64,000 nucleotides of DNA from Pedobacter sp. WC2423 (GTDB lineage Bacteria; Bacteroidota; Bacteroidia; Sphingobacteriales; Sphingobacteriaceae): the NCBI RefSeq assembly GCF_040822065.1, contig NZ_CP162005.1, positions 4,836,001 through 4,900,000 of the forward strand, written 5' to 3'. Below are positions 36,233 through 45,750 of this stretch, one piece after another. How positions within the stretch are numbered: position 1 is the first letter of the stretch; the number at the start of each line of letters is the position of its first letter. The notes beneath the pieces are model-generated. The model was given only the letters and a program-made list of their open reading frames with translations, ran no database searches and was not told where the DNA came from. The position numbers and the translations under genes are program-made.

Positions 36233-37490
36233 AGCCCATTCTATTCGAATCCAGTTTCAGGAAGATAAATAGTAATACCGTAAAACTCCATAAAGAAGAC
36301 CCCCCATAGCTAATGAATGGCAATGGAATACCAATTACCGGGATGATACCAATGGTCATCCCTATATTAATAAAAACGTGGAAGAAGATGATACTGGCCA
36401 CACAGTACCCATAAACCCTGGAAAAGGTAGAACGCTGTCGTTCGGCCAGGTTAATCACTCTTAACAGTAAAAATATATATAACCCGATCACAACTGAACA
36501 ACCCAGAAAGCCCCATTCCTCTCCAATGGTAGAGAAGATAAAGTCGGTACTTTGCTCAGGTACATAGCCATATTTAGTCTGTGTGCCCTCCAGAAAACCT
36601 CTTCCGGTCAATTGCCCTGCCCCAATAGCGATCTTGGACTGGATCACGTTATAACCGGCTCCTTTAGGGTCTGTTTTAAGGCCCAGCATGATTTCAATCC
36701 GTGTACGCTGATGTGGTTCCAGCACCTTTTCATAAGCGACCTTTACCAGAAATAAATACGCAATGGCTATGATGGTCGTCAGGATCATTGAAAACATCAT
36801 CTTTTGTTTTCTTCTGTTCTGATAAATAAAGAAACCTCCAGCCACTGCAATAATGGGAATCAGGATATAGGAAGGAACCAGGAAATCGGCAATAAATAAC
36901 ACGATCATCCCCAGAAAAATCAATAAGAAATAACCTGATAAACCTTCTCTGTACAACGGAAACATGAAGGCCAGGAATACTAGTGCCGAGCCTGTATCAG
37001 GCTGAAGCATAATCAATAATAACGGGAAGCCGATAATCAGTCCAGCAAAGAAAATAGATTTAATATCAGTGAACTTGGGATTGAAATTCCCGACATACCT
37101 GGCAATCAGCAAGGCTGTTCCGAATTTAGCCAGCTCAGAAGGTTGTAGCCTGAATGCGCCCAGAGGAATCCAGGCTTGATTACCAGCCACTTTACGGCCA
37201 ACTACCAGTACAGCTATCAACAGTAACATCGTAATCCCATAAACCACTGGTGAAAATACGCTGAAGAACTTGGCATCAAGCAGCAGGATCGAGAACCCCA
37301 GCATTAAGCCTGTGATGATATAAATTAATTGTTTCCCGTAGTTACTGCTGAAGTTAAACAACGTTGAAGTTTCAGGATTATAAAGAGAAGCATAAATATT
37401 AATGAAGCCAATAGTACATAAGGCCGTGTAAATCAAAATGGTGATCCAATCTACATTGAAGAAAAAGCGGCTCCCTTGTTGCGTAGTCAT
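36225..37490 (-). CDS. rodA: Rod-shape-determining protein RodA (SEDS glycosyltransferase)
   Basis: 421 residues with about ten membrane helices. SEDS-family motifs include AGNQAWIPLGAFRLQPSELA, LQPDTGSALVFLAF (with the essential Asp), GFLEGTQTKYGYVPEQSTDF and PLPFISYGGSSLWSF. RodA polymerises glycan strands of peptidoglycan during lateral growth, together with PBP2. The gene starts 4 bases after mrdA and is last in the mreBCD-mrdA-rodA run, which fits one elongasome operon. Confidence 0.95.
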   Translation of the reverse strand: MTTQQGSRFFFNVDWITILIYTALCTIGFINIYASLYNPETSTLFNFSSNYGKQLIYIITGLMLGFSILLLDAKFFSVFSPVVYGITMLLLIAVLVVGRKVAGNQAWIPLGAFRLQPSELAKFGTALLIARYVGNFNPKFTDIKSIFFAGLIIGFPLLLIMLQPDTGSALVFLAFMFPLYREGLSGYFLLIFLGMIVLFIADFLVPSYILIPIIAVAGGFFIYQNRRKQKMMFSMILTTIIAIAYLFLVKVAYEKVLEPHQRTRIEIMLGLKTDPKGAGYNVIQSKIAIGAGQLTGRGFLEGTQTKYGYVPEQSTDFIFSTIGEEWGFLGCSVVIGLYIFLLLRVINLAERQRSTFSRVYGYCVASIIFFHVFINIGMTIGIIPVIGIPLPFISYGGSSLWSFTVLLFIFLKLDSNRMGFI

Positions 37491-37494
37491 TTGC

Positions 37495-39432
37495 TTAGTT
37501 AATAGTTGTTTGAGTACTTACAATTTTATTTTCTGGTGAAGCCGGCGGTACAACTGGTTTAGCAGTACTGTCTGTGCCTTTAGGCGCCCATTTGATTTTT
37601 GGTTTGGGTGTATCGGGTAAAACAACTAATTTTTTCATCGCCTCTGACTGTGCTAACCTTCCACCAGAAATTTTACCTGTTAAATATTTTTCTGTAATAT
37701 AACTGGCAATCGGTGCGGCATAAACCCCACCAAAACCTGCATTTTCTACAATTACAGCAATAGCTATTTTTGGATTATCACGTGGCGCAAAACCAACAAA
37801 CACAGAGTGATTTTTTCCATGTGGATTCTGTACTGTACCCGTTTTTCCACAGAAAAGAATATTCGGAATTGCTGAAGCGCGGGCTGTACCATAAGATGCA
37901 TTAACAGCATCCTGCATTCCATCAATCACAGGTTCAAAATGTGCAGCATCGATGTCTACAGAGTTCTTGACCAGGTATTCTTTTTTTACATCTTTCTTTT
38001 CGCCAATACCTTTAACCAGGTGAGGCTTGATATAATAACCGCGGTTTGCAATGATCGCCATGATATTAGCCATCTGTAAAGGTGTGGCACTCATCTCACC
38101 CTGGCCAATTGCCAATGAAATTACAGTGGTATATCCCCAGTGTTTACCAAATCTTTTTGTATATTCTTCGGAAGTGAATATTCTTCCTTTACGCTCAAAT
38201 GGCATATCCAGATCGAGTTTAGACCCCAGACCGAACTTACGGACTTTAGCAGACCATGAATCATAAGCCTCAATTTTGTTTTTGTATTTCTTCTGCGTCA
38301 TCAGCTTCTGAAATACATAACAAGCATAAGTATTACAAGATCTTGCCAATCCTTTACGAAGAGAGATGTTTCCATCCACGTGTTCGCAACTTACAAAGTG
38401 GTTTCCTGCCCAATAGCCGCCAGGACAATTAAAAGTCGTATTGGGATCAATTACACCTTCCTGAAGTGCAATTAAATCATCAAGTGGTTTAAAAGAAGAA
38501 CCAGGAGAGTAATAACCCGAAAGTGGCCTGACTAAGAATGGTCTGTTTGGCGAGCGGAAAATATCCATATAGTTATTACCCTGCTGTCTTCCAACCATCA
38601 GGTTAGGATCATAACTAGGGCTGCTGACAAAAGCAAGCACTTCACCTGTACCCGGTTCAATAGCGACAATACTTCCTACCTTATTTTTCAGCAATTGTTC
38701 TCCTAGTTTCTGGATATCAATATCCAGTGAGGAAACCAATGTTTCTCCGGAAATGGCCAGGGTATCAAATTTACCATTCAGGTAACTCCCCTGAGGGACA
38801 TTTCTTGCATTATAAATCGTATTTTCTACACCACGTTCCCCGCGAAGTACATCATTATACTGACGTTCCACACCCGATTTTCCGATGTAATCTCCCGGAC
38901 GGTAATAGCCATCGCTTTCCTCAATATCCTTATCTGAAACCTCTTTTACATAGCCAAAAAACTGTCCGGCTACACTGTCCGGATAGTGTCTTACTGTTCT
39001 GTTTTGTGTTTCAAAACCAATAAAGCGGGAAAGTCTTTCCTGTAAAGCGGCATAGGTCTGTACCGATAATTGCTTCTCAAATACAGAACGCTGGTATTTA
39101 GACTGATTTCTGGCCTTATTGAATCGTTTATGAAAACCAGCCATATCAATACCAATAATCCTGCATAAGGCAAGCGTATCAAATGGTTTGACCAGGCTGG
39201 GGGTAACCATCAGGTCATATACTGGTTCATTTTGAACGAGCACTTTATTGTTCCGGTCTGTAATAACTCCACGGGCCGGGAAAGTATATTTTTTTCGTAA
39301 TACATTGCTGTTTGCAGATAAAAAATAGCGGTCACTGGCTACTTGTATATAAAAAAGCTGTCCTAATAAAATAAGAGCAACTACTATAAACAGGCCTTGT
39401 ATAATATATTTTCGGTTGAAAAGATTCTCCAT
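37495..39432 (-). CDS. mrdA: Penicillin-binding protein 2 (elongation transpeptidase)
   Basis: 645 residues. One N-terminal membrane anchor (IIQGLFIVVALILLGQLFYI), a dimerisation domain, then the transpeptidase domain with SSFK (Ser near 311), SCN (about 364) and KTGT (about 528). It cross-links peptidoglycan in the elongation complex. It shares one base with the mreD stop and is 4 bases from rodA. The C-terminal tail (about 600-645) is Lys/Pro-rich, beyond the catalytic domain, and probably disordered. Confidence 0.95.
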   Translation of the reverse strand: MENLFNRKYIIQGLFIVVALILLGQLFYIQVASDRYFLSANSNVLRKKYTFPARGVITDRNNKVLVQNEPVYDLMVTPSLVKPFDTLALCRIIGIDMAGFHKRFNKARNQSKYQRSVFEKQLSVQTYAALQERLSRFIGFETQNRTVRHYPDSVAGQFFGYVKEVSDKDIEESDGYYRPGDYIGKSGVERQYNDVLRGERGVENTIYNARNVPQGSYLNGKFDTLAISGETLVSSLDIDIQKLGEQLLKNKVGSIVAIEPGTGEVLAFVSSPSYDPNLMVGRQQGNNYMDIFRSPNRPFLVRPLSGYYSPGSSFKPLDDLIALQEGVIDPNTTFNCPGGYWAGNHFVSCEHVDGNISLRKGLARSCNTYACYVFQKLMTQKKYKNKIEAYDSWSAKVRKFGLGSKLDLDMPFERKGRIFTSEEYTKRFGKHWGYTTVISLAIGQGEMSATPLQMANIMAIIANRGYYIKPHLVKGIGEKKDVKKEYLVKNSVDIDAAHFEPVIDGMQDAVNASYGTARASAIPNILFCGKTGTVQNPHGKNHSVFVGFAPRDNPKIAIAVIVENAGFGGVYAAPIASYITEKYLTGKISGGRLAQSEAMKKLVVLPDTPKPKIKWAPKGTDSTAKPVVPPASPENKIVSTQTTIN

Positions 39433-39947
39433 TAGCGCATTTTTCTATTATAGAAGATAAATTCTATCAATATAACAGTGAATAGAGTAAAGATACCGCT
39501 AAGCAGGCATCTTAACAAAGTATACGAGAGTTCTGTTAATTTAAAAGCTTCTAATAAGAAAAGCACAAGGTGGTGCGAAAAGGTACAAAGTAAAGCATAT
39601 AAGCTAAACCATTTGAACCCCATGTTACCTAAAGTAGGTTCGGGTTCATCAAAATTGTCACGGCTTACCGTTACGGAAATAAACAGAATCCGTACAAAAA
39701 CCAGTGTTACGCAGGCGGCGGTATGTACACCTAAGGTATCGTAAAAAGCATCGAGTGTTAAGCCTGTACCAAAAGCGATGAGATACAGAATAGGGTTAGG
39801 AATACCGAAAGGTAGCAGCAGTAAAAATAAAATATAGGTGAAAGGAGTAGCCAGATCATAAAAACTCAGGTTCCTTAACAAAAGAATCTGTATGGAAAGC
39901 AGAATGAACCACCTTAAGATATTGATTAATATGATTCTACTGTTCAT
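39432..39947 (-). CDS. mreD: Rod-shape-determining protein MreD
   Basis: 171 residues with about five hydrophobic helices (ILRWFILLSIQILLLRNLSF, FTYILFLLLLPFGIPNPILY and others) and a position between mreC and mrdA. Primary sequence of MreD is poorly conserved, so the call rests mainly on gene order, size and membrane topology. The gene overlaps mreC by 11 bases and mrdA by 1, indicating translational coupling. Confidence 0.88.
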   Translation of the reverse strand: MNSRIILINILRWFILLSIQILLLRNLSFYDLATPFTYILFLLLLPFGIPNPILYLIAFGTGLTLDAFYDTLGVHTAACVTLVFVRILFISVTVSRDNFDEPEPTLGNMGFKWFSLYALLCTFSHHLVLFLLEAFKLTELSYTLLRCLLSGIFTLFTVILIEFIFYNRKMR

Positions 39948-40776
39948 TCGGCAATTTTGATTCTAATGCTTTTTCTTCCTCTGCCAATTTATCTTTGATC
40001 ACATACACATATTGTAAAGTGCTGAAATCATTAAAAAGGTTAATCTGGATAGTCAGGAAATTATCTCCGGTGGAAATCCCTCTGTTACTGATCGTTCCTA
40101 CCTGTATGCCAGGAGGGAATGAGCCAAAACCAGAAGTAATCACTGTATCCTTTAGTTTTACTTTGAAGTGGTTGGGAACGTCTTTAATAAACGCTGTTCT
40201 GTAATCAGAATTCCGGTCACCCCATACCAGTGAACCTAATGCTTTTGTTGATTTGATGCTGACACTGATTTTCGCGTCTTTATTCAGCAAAGATTCTATC
40301 GTAGCCAGGTGCGGTGATACATCGCGGATAATCCCGACTACACCTCTGCCGGCAGAGATCACAGCCATCCCGCTTTCTATTCCGTCTAAGGCTCCTTTGT
40401 TAATTGTAATGACGTTATTTCTCAGGGTAACAGAGTTTTTAATGACTCTGGCTGCCAGATAAGTATACTGCACATGAGTAGCGGTATCTTTAACCAGTGT
40501 GTTTTTGGCACTGTCAATATTTTTAAGGGCGAGGAGTGCAGTATGAAGTCTTGCATTTTCAAAGGCAAGACTATCATTCACAGTGCCCAGGTTCATGTAT
40601 TTTTTGAATACATTAAGTCTGTCATAAGCATGTCCAACAACCTCATTGGTAGAATTAAGTGTTACACTTCTTTGGTAAGCGTTGTTTTGGACAGTAAGGA
40701 TAATGCCAATGGTGAAAAAGATGACAAACAGGAAAAATGCGTTGTATCTATTTATGAAAATCCAAAGGTTACGCAT
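39937..40776 (-). CDS. mreC: Rod-shape-determining protein MreC
   Basis: 279 residues. One N-terminal membrane helix (AFFLFVIFFTIGIILTV), a coiled-coil segment (about 60-95) and the beta-rich periplasmic MreC domain (GALDGIESGMAVISAGRGVV and the GIQVGTISNRG region). MreC links cytoplasmic MreB to the periplasmic synthases PBP2 and RodA. It lies 107 bases downstream of mreB on the same strand. Confidence 0.93.
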   Translation of the reverse strand: MRNLWIFINRYNAFFLFVIFFTIGIILTVQNNAYQRSVTLNSTNEVVGHAYDRLNVFKKYMNLGTVNDSLAFENARLHTALLALKNIDSAKNTLVKDTATHVQYTYLAARVIKNSVTLRNNVITINKGALDGIESGMAVISAGRGVVGIIRDVSPHLATIESLLNKDAKISVSIKSTKALGSLVWGDRNSDYRTAFIKDVPNHFKVKLKDTVITSGFGSFPPGIQVGTISNRGISTGDNFLTIQINLFNDFSTLQYVYVIKDKLAEEEKALESKLPNEQ

Positions 40777-40883
40777 ATTTCTTCATTCTGTATTGAGCTA
40801 CAGTACTCATTTTTATTTAATGATAAAATGTGAGTGCTTTATACAAGCGGCTCACATTTCTAATACTGTATGTAATGATTAAT

Positions 40884-41906
40884 TTATTGCATTAAAAACT
40901 TATAGCCACCTATATTTTTCAGTGCGATACCAGTACCACGAACAACTGCACGTAATGGATCTTCTGCTACGTGTACCGGAAGTTTAGTTTTGGCTGCAAC
41001 ACGTTTGTCCAGTCCGCGTAATAATGCTCCGCCACCTGTCAGGTAAATACCAGTCTGGTAAATATCTGCAGAAAGTTCTGGTGGAGTGATCTCGAGTGCT
41101 TTCAGAATTGCTTCTTCAATTTTAGAGATAGATTTGTCCAGACAGTGTGCAATTTCAGTGTACGAAACAGTGATCTGTTTCGGTACGCCTGTCATTAAAT
41201 CTCTTCCCTGTACTGCGAAATCTGCTGGTGGATCTGATAATTCAGGTAAAGCAGCCCCAACTTCAATTTTGATTTTTTCCGCAGTACGGTCACCAATCAT
41301 AATATTGTGCTGACGACGGATATAATTTACGATATCTGAGTCAAAGTTATCTCCTGCAACGCGGATAGACTGGTCACATACGATACCAGAAAGTGCAATT
41401 ACAGCAATTTCAGTTGTACCACCACCAATATCGATGATCATATTACCCATCGGCTCTTCTACATCAATTCCAATACCTACAGCTGCGGCCATTGGTTCAT
41501 GAATTAAGTAAACTTCTTTTGCACCAGCAATTTCTGCCGAATCTCTTACTGCGCGTTTTTCAACTTCAGTAATTCCTGATGGGATACAGATTACCATTCT
41601 CAAAGATGGAAACATCCAGCCTTTTCCACCGTTCAGCATACGGATCATCCCTTTGATCATAGCCTCAGCAGCGTTAAAGTCGGCGATAACACCATCTTTC
41701 AGTGGCCTGACCGTACGGATGTTATCATGGGTTTTACCCTCCATCTGCATTGCCTGACGGCCTATTGCGATAATTTTATTGGTTTGTCTGTCAAAAGCAA
41801 CTATTGAAGGCTCATCAACAACCACTTTATCATTGTGTATTATCAAGGTGTTGGCGGTGCCTAAATCGATGGCAACCTCTTGTGTGAACCAGTTAAATAA
41901 ACCCAT
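40884..41906 (-). CDS. mreB: Rod-shape-determining actin homologue MreB
   Basis: 340 residues. Actin-fold nucleotide motifs are clear: VAIDLGTANTLI (phosphate 1), GNMIIDIGGGTTEIAVIALS (phosphate 2) and YLTGGGALLRGLDKRVA (adenosine). MreB forms membrane-bound filaments that place the elongation machinery. It is the first gene of the mre operon; a purine-biosynthesis gene stands 84 bases upstream on the same strand. Confidence 0.97.
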   Translation of the reverse strand: MGLFNWFTQEVAIDLGTANTLIIHNDKVVVDEPSIVAFDRQTNKIIAIGRQAMQMEGKTHDNIRTVRPLKDGVIADFNAAEAMIKGMIRMLNGGKGWMFPSLRMVICIPSGITEVEKRAVRDSAEIAGAKEVYLIHEPMAAAVGIGIDVEEPMGNMIIDIGGGTTEIAVIALSGIVCDQSIRVAGDNFDSDIVNYIRRQHNIMIGDRTAEKIKIEVGAALPELSDPPADFAVQGRDLMTGVPKQITVSYTEIAHCLDKSISKIEEAILKALEITPPELSADIYQTGIYLTGGGALLRGLDKRVAAKTKLPVHVAEDPLRAVVRGTGIALKNIGGYKFLMQ

Positions 41907-41990
41907 TTATAGGTGATAAGTTATTATTAAAAATTCTATATACTATTTAATGTAAAACTACGTCTTTTTATTGTATTCGCAGTTAAAAAA

Positions 41991-43517
41991 TTAGTGCTTA
42001 AAATGTCTGATGCCAGTGGTTACCATTGCGATACCTTTTTCGTTCGCCATGTTAATGGAATCAGCATCCTTAATTGAACCACCTGGTTGAAGAACAGCAG
42101 TAATACCTGCTCCGGCAGCGATTTCAACGCAGTCAGGGAATGGAAAAAAGGCGTCTGAAGCCATTACTGATCCGATTAAACTGAAGTTGAAAGCATCTGC
42201 TTTTACAATTGCCTGTTTCAAAGCATCAACTCTTGAGGTCTGTCCAACTCCACTTGCCAGTAAAGTATTGTCCTTTACAAACACAATTGTGTTCGATTTA
42301 GTATGTTTTACAATTTTATTTGCGAAAAAAAGATCTTTTAGCTCCGCAGCTGAGGGTGATTTCTCTGTTACGGTAACCATTTGATCAGTGCCTTCGATAA
42401 TTAAATCTTTATCCTGCTCAATCACACCGTTCAATAAAGTCTTGAATTGTTTTTTACCTAATTCAACAGGGTTACGCTGAAGGATTACTCTGTTTTTCTT
42501 TGCTTTGAAAAGTTCAACTGCTTCAGGAGCATAAGAAGGAGCAATCAATACTTCAAAAAATAATTTGTTGATTTCGGTCGCTGTAGCTAAGTCAATTTCA
42601 CGGTTTGCAATCAGTACACCACCAAATGCAGATACAGGGTCACAAGCTAAGGCATCATCCCATGCTTGTCCGATTGTTTCTCTCGAAGCAATTCCACAGG
42701 CATTGGTGTGTTTTAAGATCGCGAAAGTAGGCTCGATAAATTCATCGATCAAACTCACTGCTGCATCAACGTCAACCAGGTTATTATAAGAAAGTTCCTT
42801 TCCGTTTAATTTGGTGAACATTTCATCCAGATTTCCGTAAAAAACGCCTTGCTGATGTGGATTTTCTCCGTAACGAAGAGTTTTTGCAGTATGGATACTT
42901 TGTTTGAATAAAGTAAGCGGCTCTTCGGTATTGAAATAATTGAAGATTGCTGTATCGTAGTGAGAAGAAGTGTGGAATGCCTTTTTAGCATAAGATTTAC
43001 GTTGTGCTAAAGAAGTTTCGCCGTTTTGCTCTTCTAATTGTTGTTGAAGGGTTGCATAGTCATCTTTTGAAGCAAGGATCACTACATCATTAAAGTTTTT
43101 TGCAGCAGCTCTGATCAGAGAAATACCACCAATATCAATTTTTTCAATGATTTCTTCTTCAGAACCACCTGCTTTCAGTGTTTCTTCAAAAGGATATAAA
43201 TCAACGATAACCAGGTCGATTTCAGGAATTTCATATTCTGCAATCTGTACTTTGTCTGCTGCCAGGTTTCTGCGGTTTAATATTCCACCGAAAACTTTTG
43301 GATGCAAAGTTTTAACCCTTCCGCCTAAAATAGAAGGATAACCGGTCAGATCTTCAACAGCTGTAACAGGTAAATTCAAGTCTTTAATGAACTGTTCTGT
43401 TCCACCTGTAGAAAACAATTGAACACCTTGCTGTGCTAGCAAGCGAACAAGTGGTTCTAGACCGTCTTTGTAATATACTGAGATTAAAGCGTTTTTGATC
43501 TTTATTTGTTGACTCAT
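41991..43517 (-). CDS. purH: Bifunctional AICAR transformylase / IMP cyclohydrolase
   Basis: 508 residues, the normal length. The N-terminal IMP cyclohydrolase (MGS-like fold) shows STGGTEQFIKDLNLPV and GRVKTLHPKVFGGIL. The C-terminal transformylase shows LRYGENPHQQGVFY, AILKHTNACGIASRE and DAFFPFPDCVE. It performs the last two steps of de novo IMP synthesis. It is followed closely by mreB and preceded by purN, 73 bases upstream, consistent with a purN-purH unit. Confidence 0.97.
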   Translation of the reverse strand: MSQQIKIKNALISVYYKDGLEPLVRLLAQQGVQLFSTGGTEQFIKDLNLPVTAVEDLTGYPSILGGRVKTLHPKVFGGILNRRNLAADKVQIAEYEIPEIDLVIVDLYPFEETLKAGGSEEEIIEKIDIGGISLIRAAAKNFNDVVILASKDDYATLQQQLEEQNGETSLAQRKSYAKKAFHTSSHYDTAIFNYFNTEEPLTLFKQSIHTAKTLRYGENPHQQGVFYGNLDEMFTKLNGKELSYNNLVDVDAAVSLIDEFIEPTFAILKHTNACGIASRETIGQAWDDALACDPVSAFGGVLIANREIDLATATEINKLFFEVLIAPSYAPEAVELFKAKKNRVILQRNPVELGKKQFKTLLNGVIEQDKDLIIEGTDQMVTVTEKSPSAAELKDLFFANKIVKHTKSNTIVFVKDNTLLASGVGQTSRVDALKQAIVKADAFNFSLIGSVMASDAFFPFPDCVEIAAGAGITAVLQPGGSIKDADSINMANEKGIAMVTTGIRHFKH

Positions 43518-43590
43518 TGGGTGTGATTTTTGAGCCGCAAAATTATGATTTTTAAGCGATAAATTTCAGAGAGAAATGATAAAAAGTGCC

Positions 43591-44169
43591 TTATTTTTTT
43601 ATCTTTTTCAAAATACTCTCCACAATACGGGGATAATGTTGGTGTTCAAGCTGTTGTCCCTTGAATTTTACCATTTCCAAATTGTCATCTTTATCAATTT
43701 TATATTTTGCCTGATAGATATATTCTCCCTCATCATAATTTTCATTTACATAATGAATGGTGATGCCGCCTTCAGTTTCACCTGCTGCGAGTACTGCTTT
43801 GTGTACATGATCTCCATACATTCCTTTACCGCCAAATTTAGGGAGTATGGCAGGATGGATATTGATAATACGGCCGGGATATTCTGCAATCAGGTTTTGA
43901 GGAATCAGCCAGAGAAAACCAGCCAGAACAATCAGGTCTATATCCAGATTTTTTAATAAATCGATGATAGATTCAGTCTGATAGAATTCTTTTCTGTCAA
44001 AAATGTGAGAAGGAATTTCAAAATTATCTGCACGTTGTAAAACGTATGCATCAGGGTTGTTGGTCAATACCAGCGCAATTTCTACTTCTGGACTATGTTT
44101 GAACAGTTCCATAATTTTCTGGGCATTAGAACCCGAACCGGAGGCAAAGATTGCTATACGTTTCTTCAT
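43591..44169 (-). CDS. purN: Phosphoribosylglycinamide formyltransferase
   Basis: 192 residues from the ATG at 44169 (another ATG at 44175 is in frame). Formyl-transfer motifs are visible: IAIFASGSGSNAQKIMELF at the N-terminus, NIHPAILPKFGGKGMYGDHV with the catalytic Asn and His, and TIHYVNENYDEGEYIYQ with the catalytic Asp. It transfers a formyl group from 10-formyl-tetrahydrofolate to GAR in purine synthesis. Directly upstream is a tandem repeat that contains two short ORFs and repeats the CTCATGAAGA start context. Confidence 0.95.
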   Translation of the reverse strand: MKKRIAIFASGSGSNAQKIMELFKHSPEVEIALVLTNNPDAYVLQRADNFEIPSHIFDRKEFYQTESIIDLLKNLDIDLIVLAGFLWLIPQNLIAEYPGRIINIHPAILPKFGGKGMYGDHVHKAVLAAGETEGGITIHYVNENYDEGEYIYQAKYKIDKDDNLEMVKFKGQQLEHQHYPRIVESILKKIKK

Positions 44170-44174
44170 GAGCA

Positions 44175-44275
44175 TTTATTGTTCTTTAATGGTATTCAGG
44201 CTGGCTTCGCCGGTCTTCATGAGTTGTTTATTGTTCTTTAATGGTATTCAGGCTGGCTACGCCGGTCTTCATGAG
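44175..44275 (-). repeat. Tandem 52-base repeat at the purN start, with two 14-codon ORFs
   Basis: Two copies (44175-44223 and 44227-44275) of a 49-base core with a 52-base period and one difference in the core. Read on the minus strand, each copy encodes an intact 14-residue frame, MKTGEASLNTIKEQ (44220-44176) and MKTGVASLNTIKEQ (44272-44228). The first stops directly against an ATG of purN (TAAATG). Each also holds a small GGC/GCC hairpin. See findings. Confidence 0.7.
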
Positions 44276-44851
44276 CAGTTTATATTTAGGTATTCAATCT
44301 GGGAATAGCATTGAATCCATATAAAGTGGTTTTTTGTCAAAAATAGTATTTTGAGTATTGAATGAAAGGGTTTAATGATAATATATTCATTTTTTAACTT
44401 AAAAGCTTTATTCTCATCTCAAATTTCAATTCTTTTTTCTCCTGTGACGGATAACTATTCCAGACCTGTTAACTTGATATTCTGGTATACCACAATCCCT
44501 ACAGTACCCCTGCAAAACACCTTTCAGGAATGGGTAGAAAAGATATTATTTCTACCCTGTTTTAGGTATTTGTTGTCTGTTCGTTATTCTGATTCGTAGC
44601 TTAAAAAGCCTGATATATTTACCTGTGTTATTTATTTTATACACTTCAATATTTAATCTGACTGAAAATGAATACAGTCCTGCTGTTTCCCGGTGTGTTA
44701 AAATTTTAATTTCATGATAATATGTTTTCAGTAGTCTTCTAGTGGCTGTTTTTGGGATTTATATCGTATTAGTCTGATTATTAGCTGATAATGGCAGAAT
44801 TTTTGTCGTTGCTTAAAAAAGTAATCAAATAATAACCCTAAAATTAAAGTT
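44276..44851. other. Intergenic region between purN and the T6SS cargo island
   Basis: 576 AT-rich bases forming the border of the accessory block. I saw no convincing gene; short open frames here lack family features. No direct repeats or tRNA that would mark an integration site were found. A promoter for the first hcp gene must lie near its end. Confidence 0.5.
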
Positions 44852-45247
44852 ATGGCTTTCAAAGCAAGATTAAACTTTTCGGGCAAGGAGTACGATGTAC
44901 TTCATTGTGCCTATTCTTTAAACCGTGATGTGGATGCAAAAGGAAGACCCTCTTCCGGAGTGTATGGTGGAACGATCGATATCGAACTCGAGTCTACCGA
45001 AGATACCTCAGTTGTTGAAGCAATGGTAAACAATCAGTACAAACCTTTAACCGGTACTTTGCTCATCAAAAAATCTGAAGAAGATGCGAAGATGAAGGAA
45101 GTTCATTTTGAAGATGGATACATCGTTAAGTATTCAGAAGGAATTAACATCATTGGAGATAATCCAATGACATTGAAATTCCAGATTTCTGCACGCAAAC
45201 TAAAATTGGGTAATGCAGAGCACACTAATGACTGGCCTAAGGCTTAA
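44852..45247 (+). CDS. T6SS tube protein Hcp/TssD, copy 1
   Basis: 131 residues. The sequence AFKARLNFSGKEYDVLHCAY, then DVDAKGRPSSGVYGGTIDIE and a closing HTNDWPKA, is characteristic of the Bacteroidota-type (T6SSiii) tube protein. Hcp forms hexameric rings that stack into the inner tube of the contractile secretion machine and also carries effectors. It is followed 35 bases later by a second, very similar copy. Nothing suggests truncation. No other structural T6SS genes are in the window. Confidence 0.9.
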   Translation: MAFKARLNFSGKEYDVLHCAYSLNRDVDAKGRPSSGVYGGTIDIELESTEDTSVVEAMVNNQYKPLTGTLLIKKSEEDAKMKEVHFEDGYIVKYSEGINIIGDNPMTLKFQISARKLKLGNAEHTNDWPKA

Positions 45248-45282
45248 CTGTAAAAATTGTTTAACATTTAAAAAAAATTATC

Positions 45283-45678
45283 ATGGCATTTAAAACCAGA
45301 TTGACTCTAGGGTCTAAAGAATTCGATGTGCTGCAGTGCAGCTATTCATTAAACAGAGATGTAGACGCAAAGGGACGTCCTTCATCAGGAGTTTATGGTG
45401 GAACTATTCACCTGGAAATTGAATCAACTGAAGATACTTCAGTAATTGAATCAATGGTTAACAATCAGTACAAGCCACAGGCAGGTACAATTGTTTTCAA
45501 AAAAGGTGAGGAAGATGCAAAGATGAAAGAGTTGCATTTTGAAGATGGTTACATCATTCAGTACAATGAGGGGATTGCCGTTAATGACAATACCCCAATG
45601 ACTTTAAGTTTTGTGGTATCTGCCCGTAAACTGAAAATTGGTAATGCTGAGCATACCAATGACTGGCCAAAAGCTTAA
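45283..45678 (+). CDS. T6SS tube protein Hcp/TssD, copy 2
   Basis: 131 residues, colinear with copy 1 without gaps and with most positions identical (for example GRPSSGVYGGTI, EEDAKMKE, NAEHTNDWPKA). Differences cluster on beta-strand faces, such as DIELESTEDTSVVEA against HLEIESTEDTSVIES. The pair may form mixed tubes or serve different effectors. A strong hairpin directly follows and separates abundant Hcp from the VgrG gene. Confidence 0.9.
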   Translation: MAFKTRLTLGSKEFDVLQCSYSLNRDVDAKGRPSSGVYGGTIHLEIESTEDTSVIESMVNNQYKPQAGTIVFKKGEEDAKMKELHFEDGYIIQYNEGIAVNDNTPMTLSFVVSARKLKIGNAEHTNDWPKA

Positions 45679-45697
45679 TTTAAACAGGCTAAACTGA

Positions 45698-45730
45698 GCA
45701 AGCCGGAAGCATTTTGTTTCCGGCTTGCTT
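45698..45730 (+). terminator. Hairpin between hcp2 and vgrG, partial terminator
   Basis: An 11-bp perfect stem, GCAAGCCGGAA (45698-45708) with TTCCGGCTTGC (45718-45728), loop of 9 bases, followed by a short T run. It fits a partial terminator that keeps Hcp transcripts more abundant than vgrG and effector transcripts; that reading is inference. Confidence 0.65.
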
Positions 45731-45750
45731 TAACGACTCAAATCTACGTT

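Noticed and set aside
44175..44275. CRISPR-like repeat near purN
   Set aside because: Only two copies exist, with a 52-base period, 3-base spacers and no cas genes, so it is a simple tandem duplication.
44375..44599. Open frame of 74 codons between purN and hcp1
   Set aside because: Low-complexity, AT-driven composition without family features, no leader signal, and not placed against any neighbour. Treated as intergenic.
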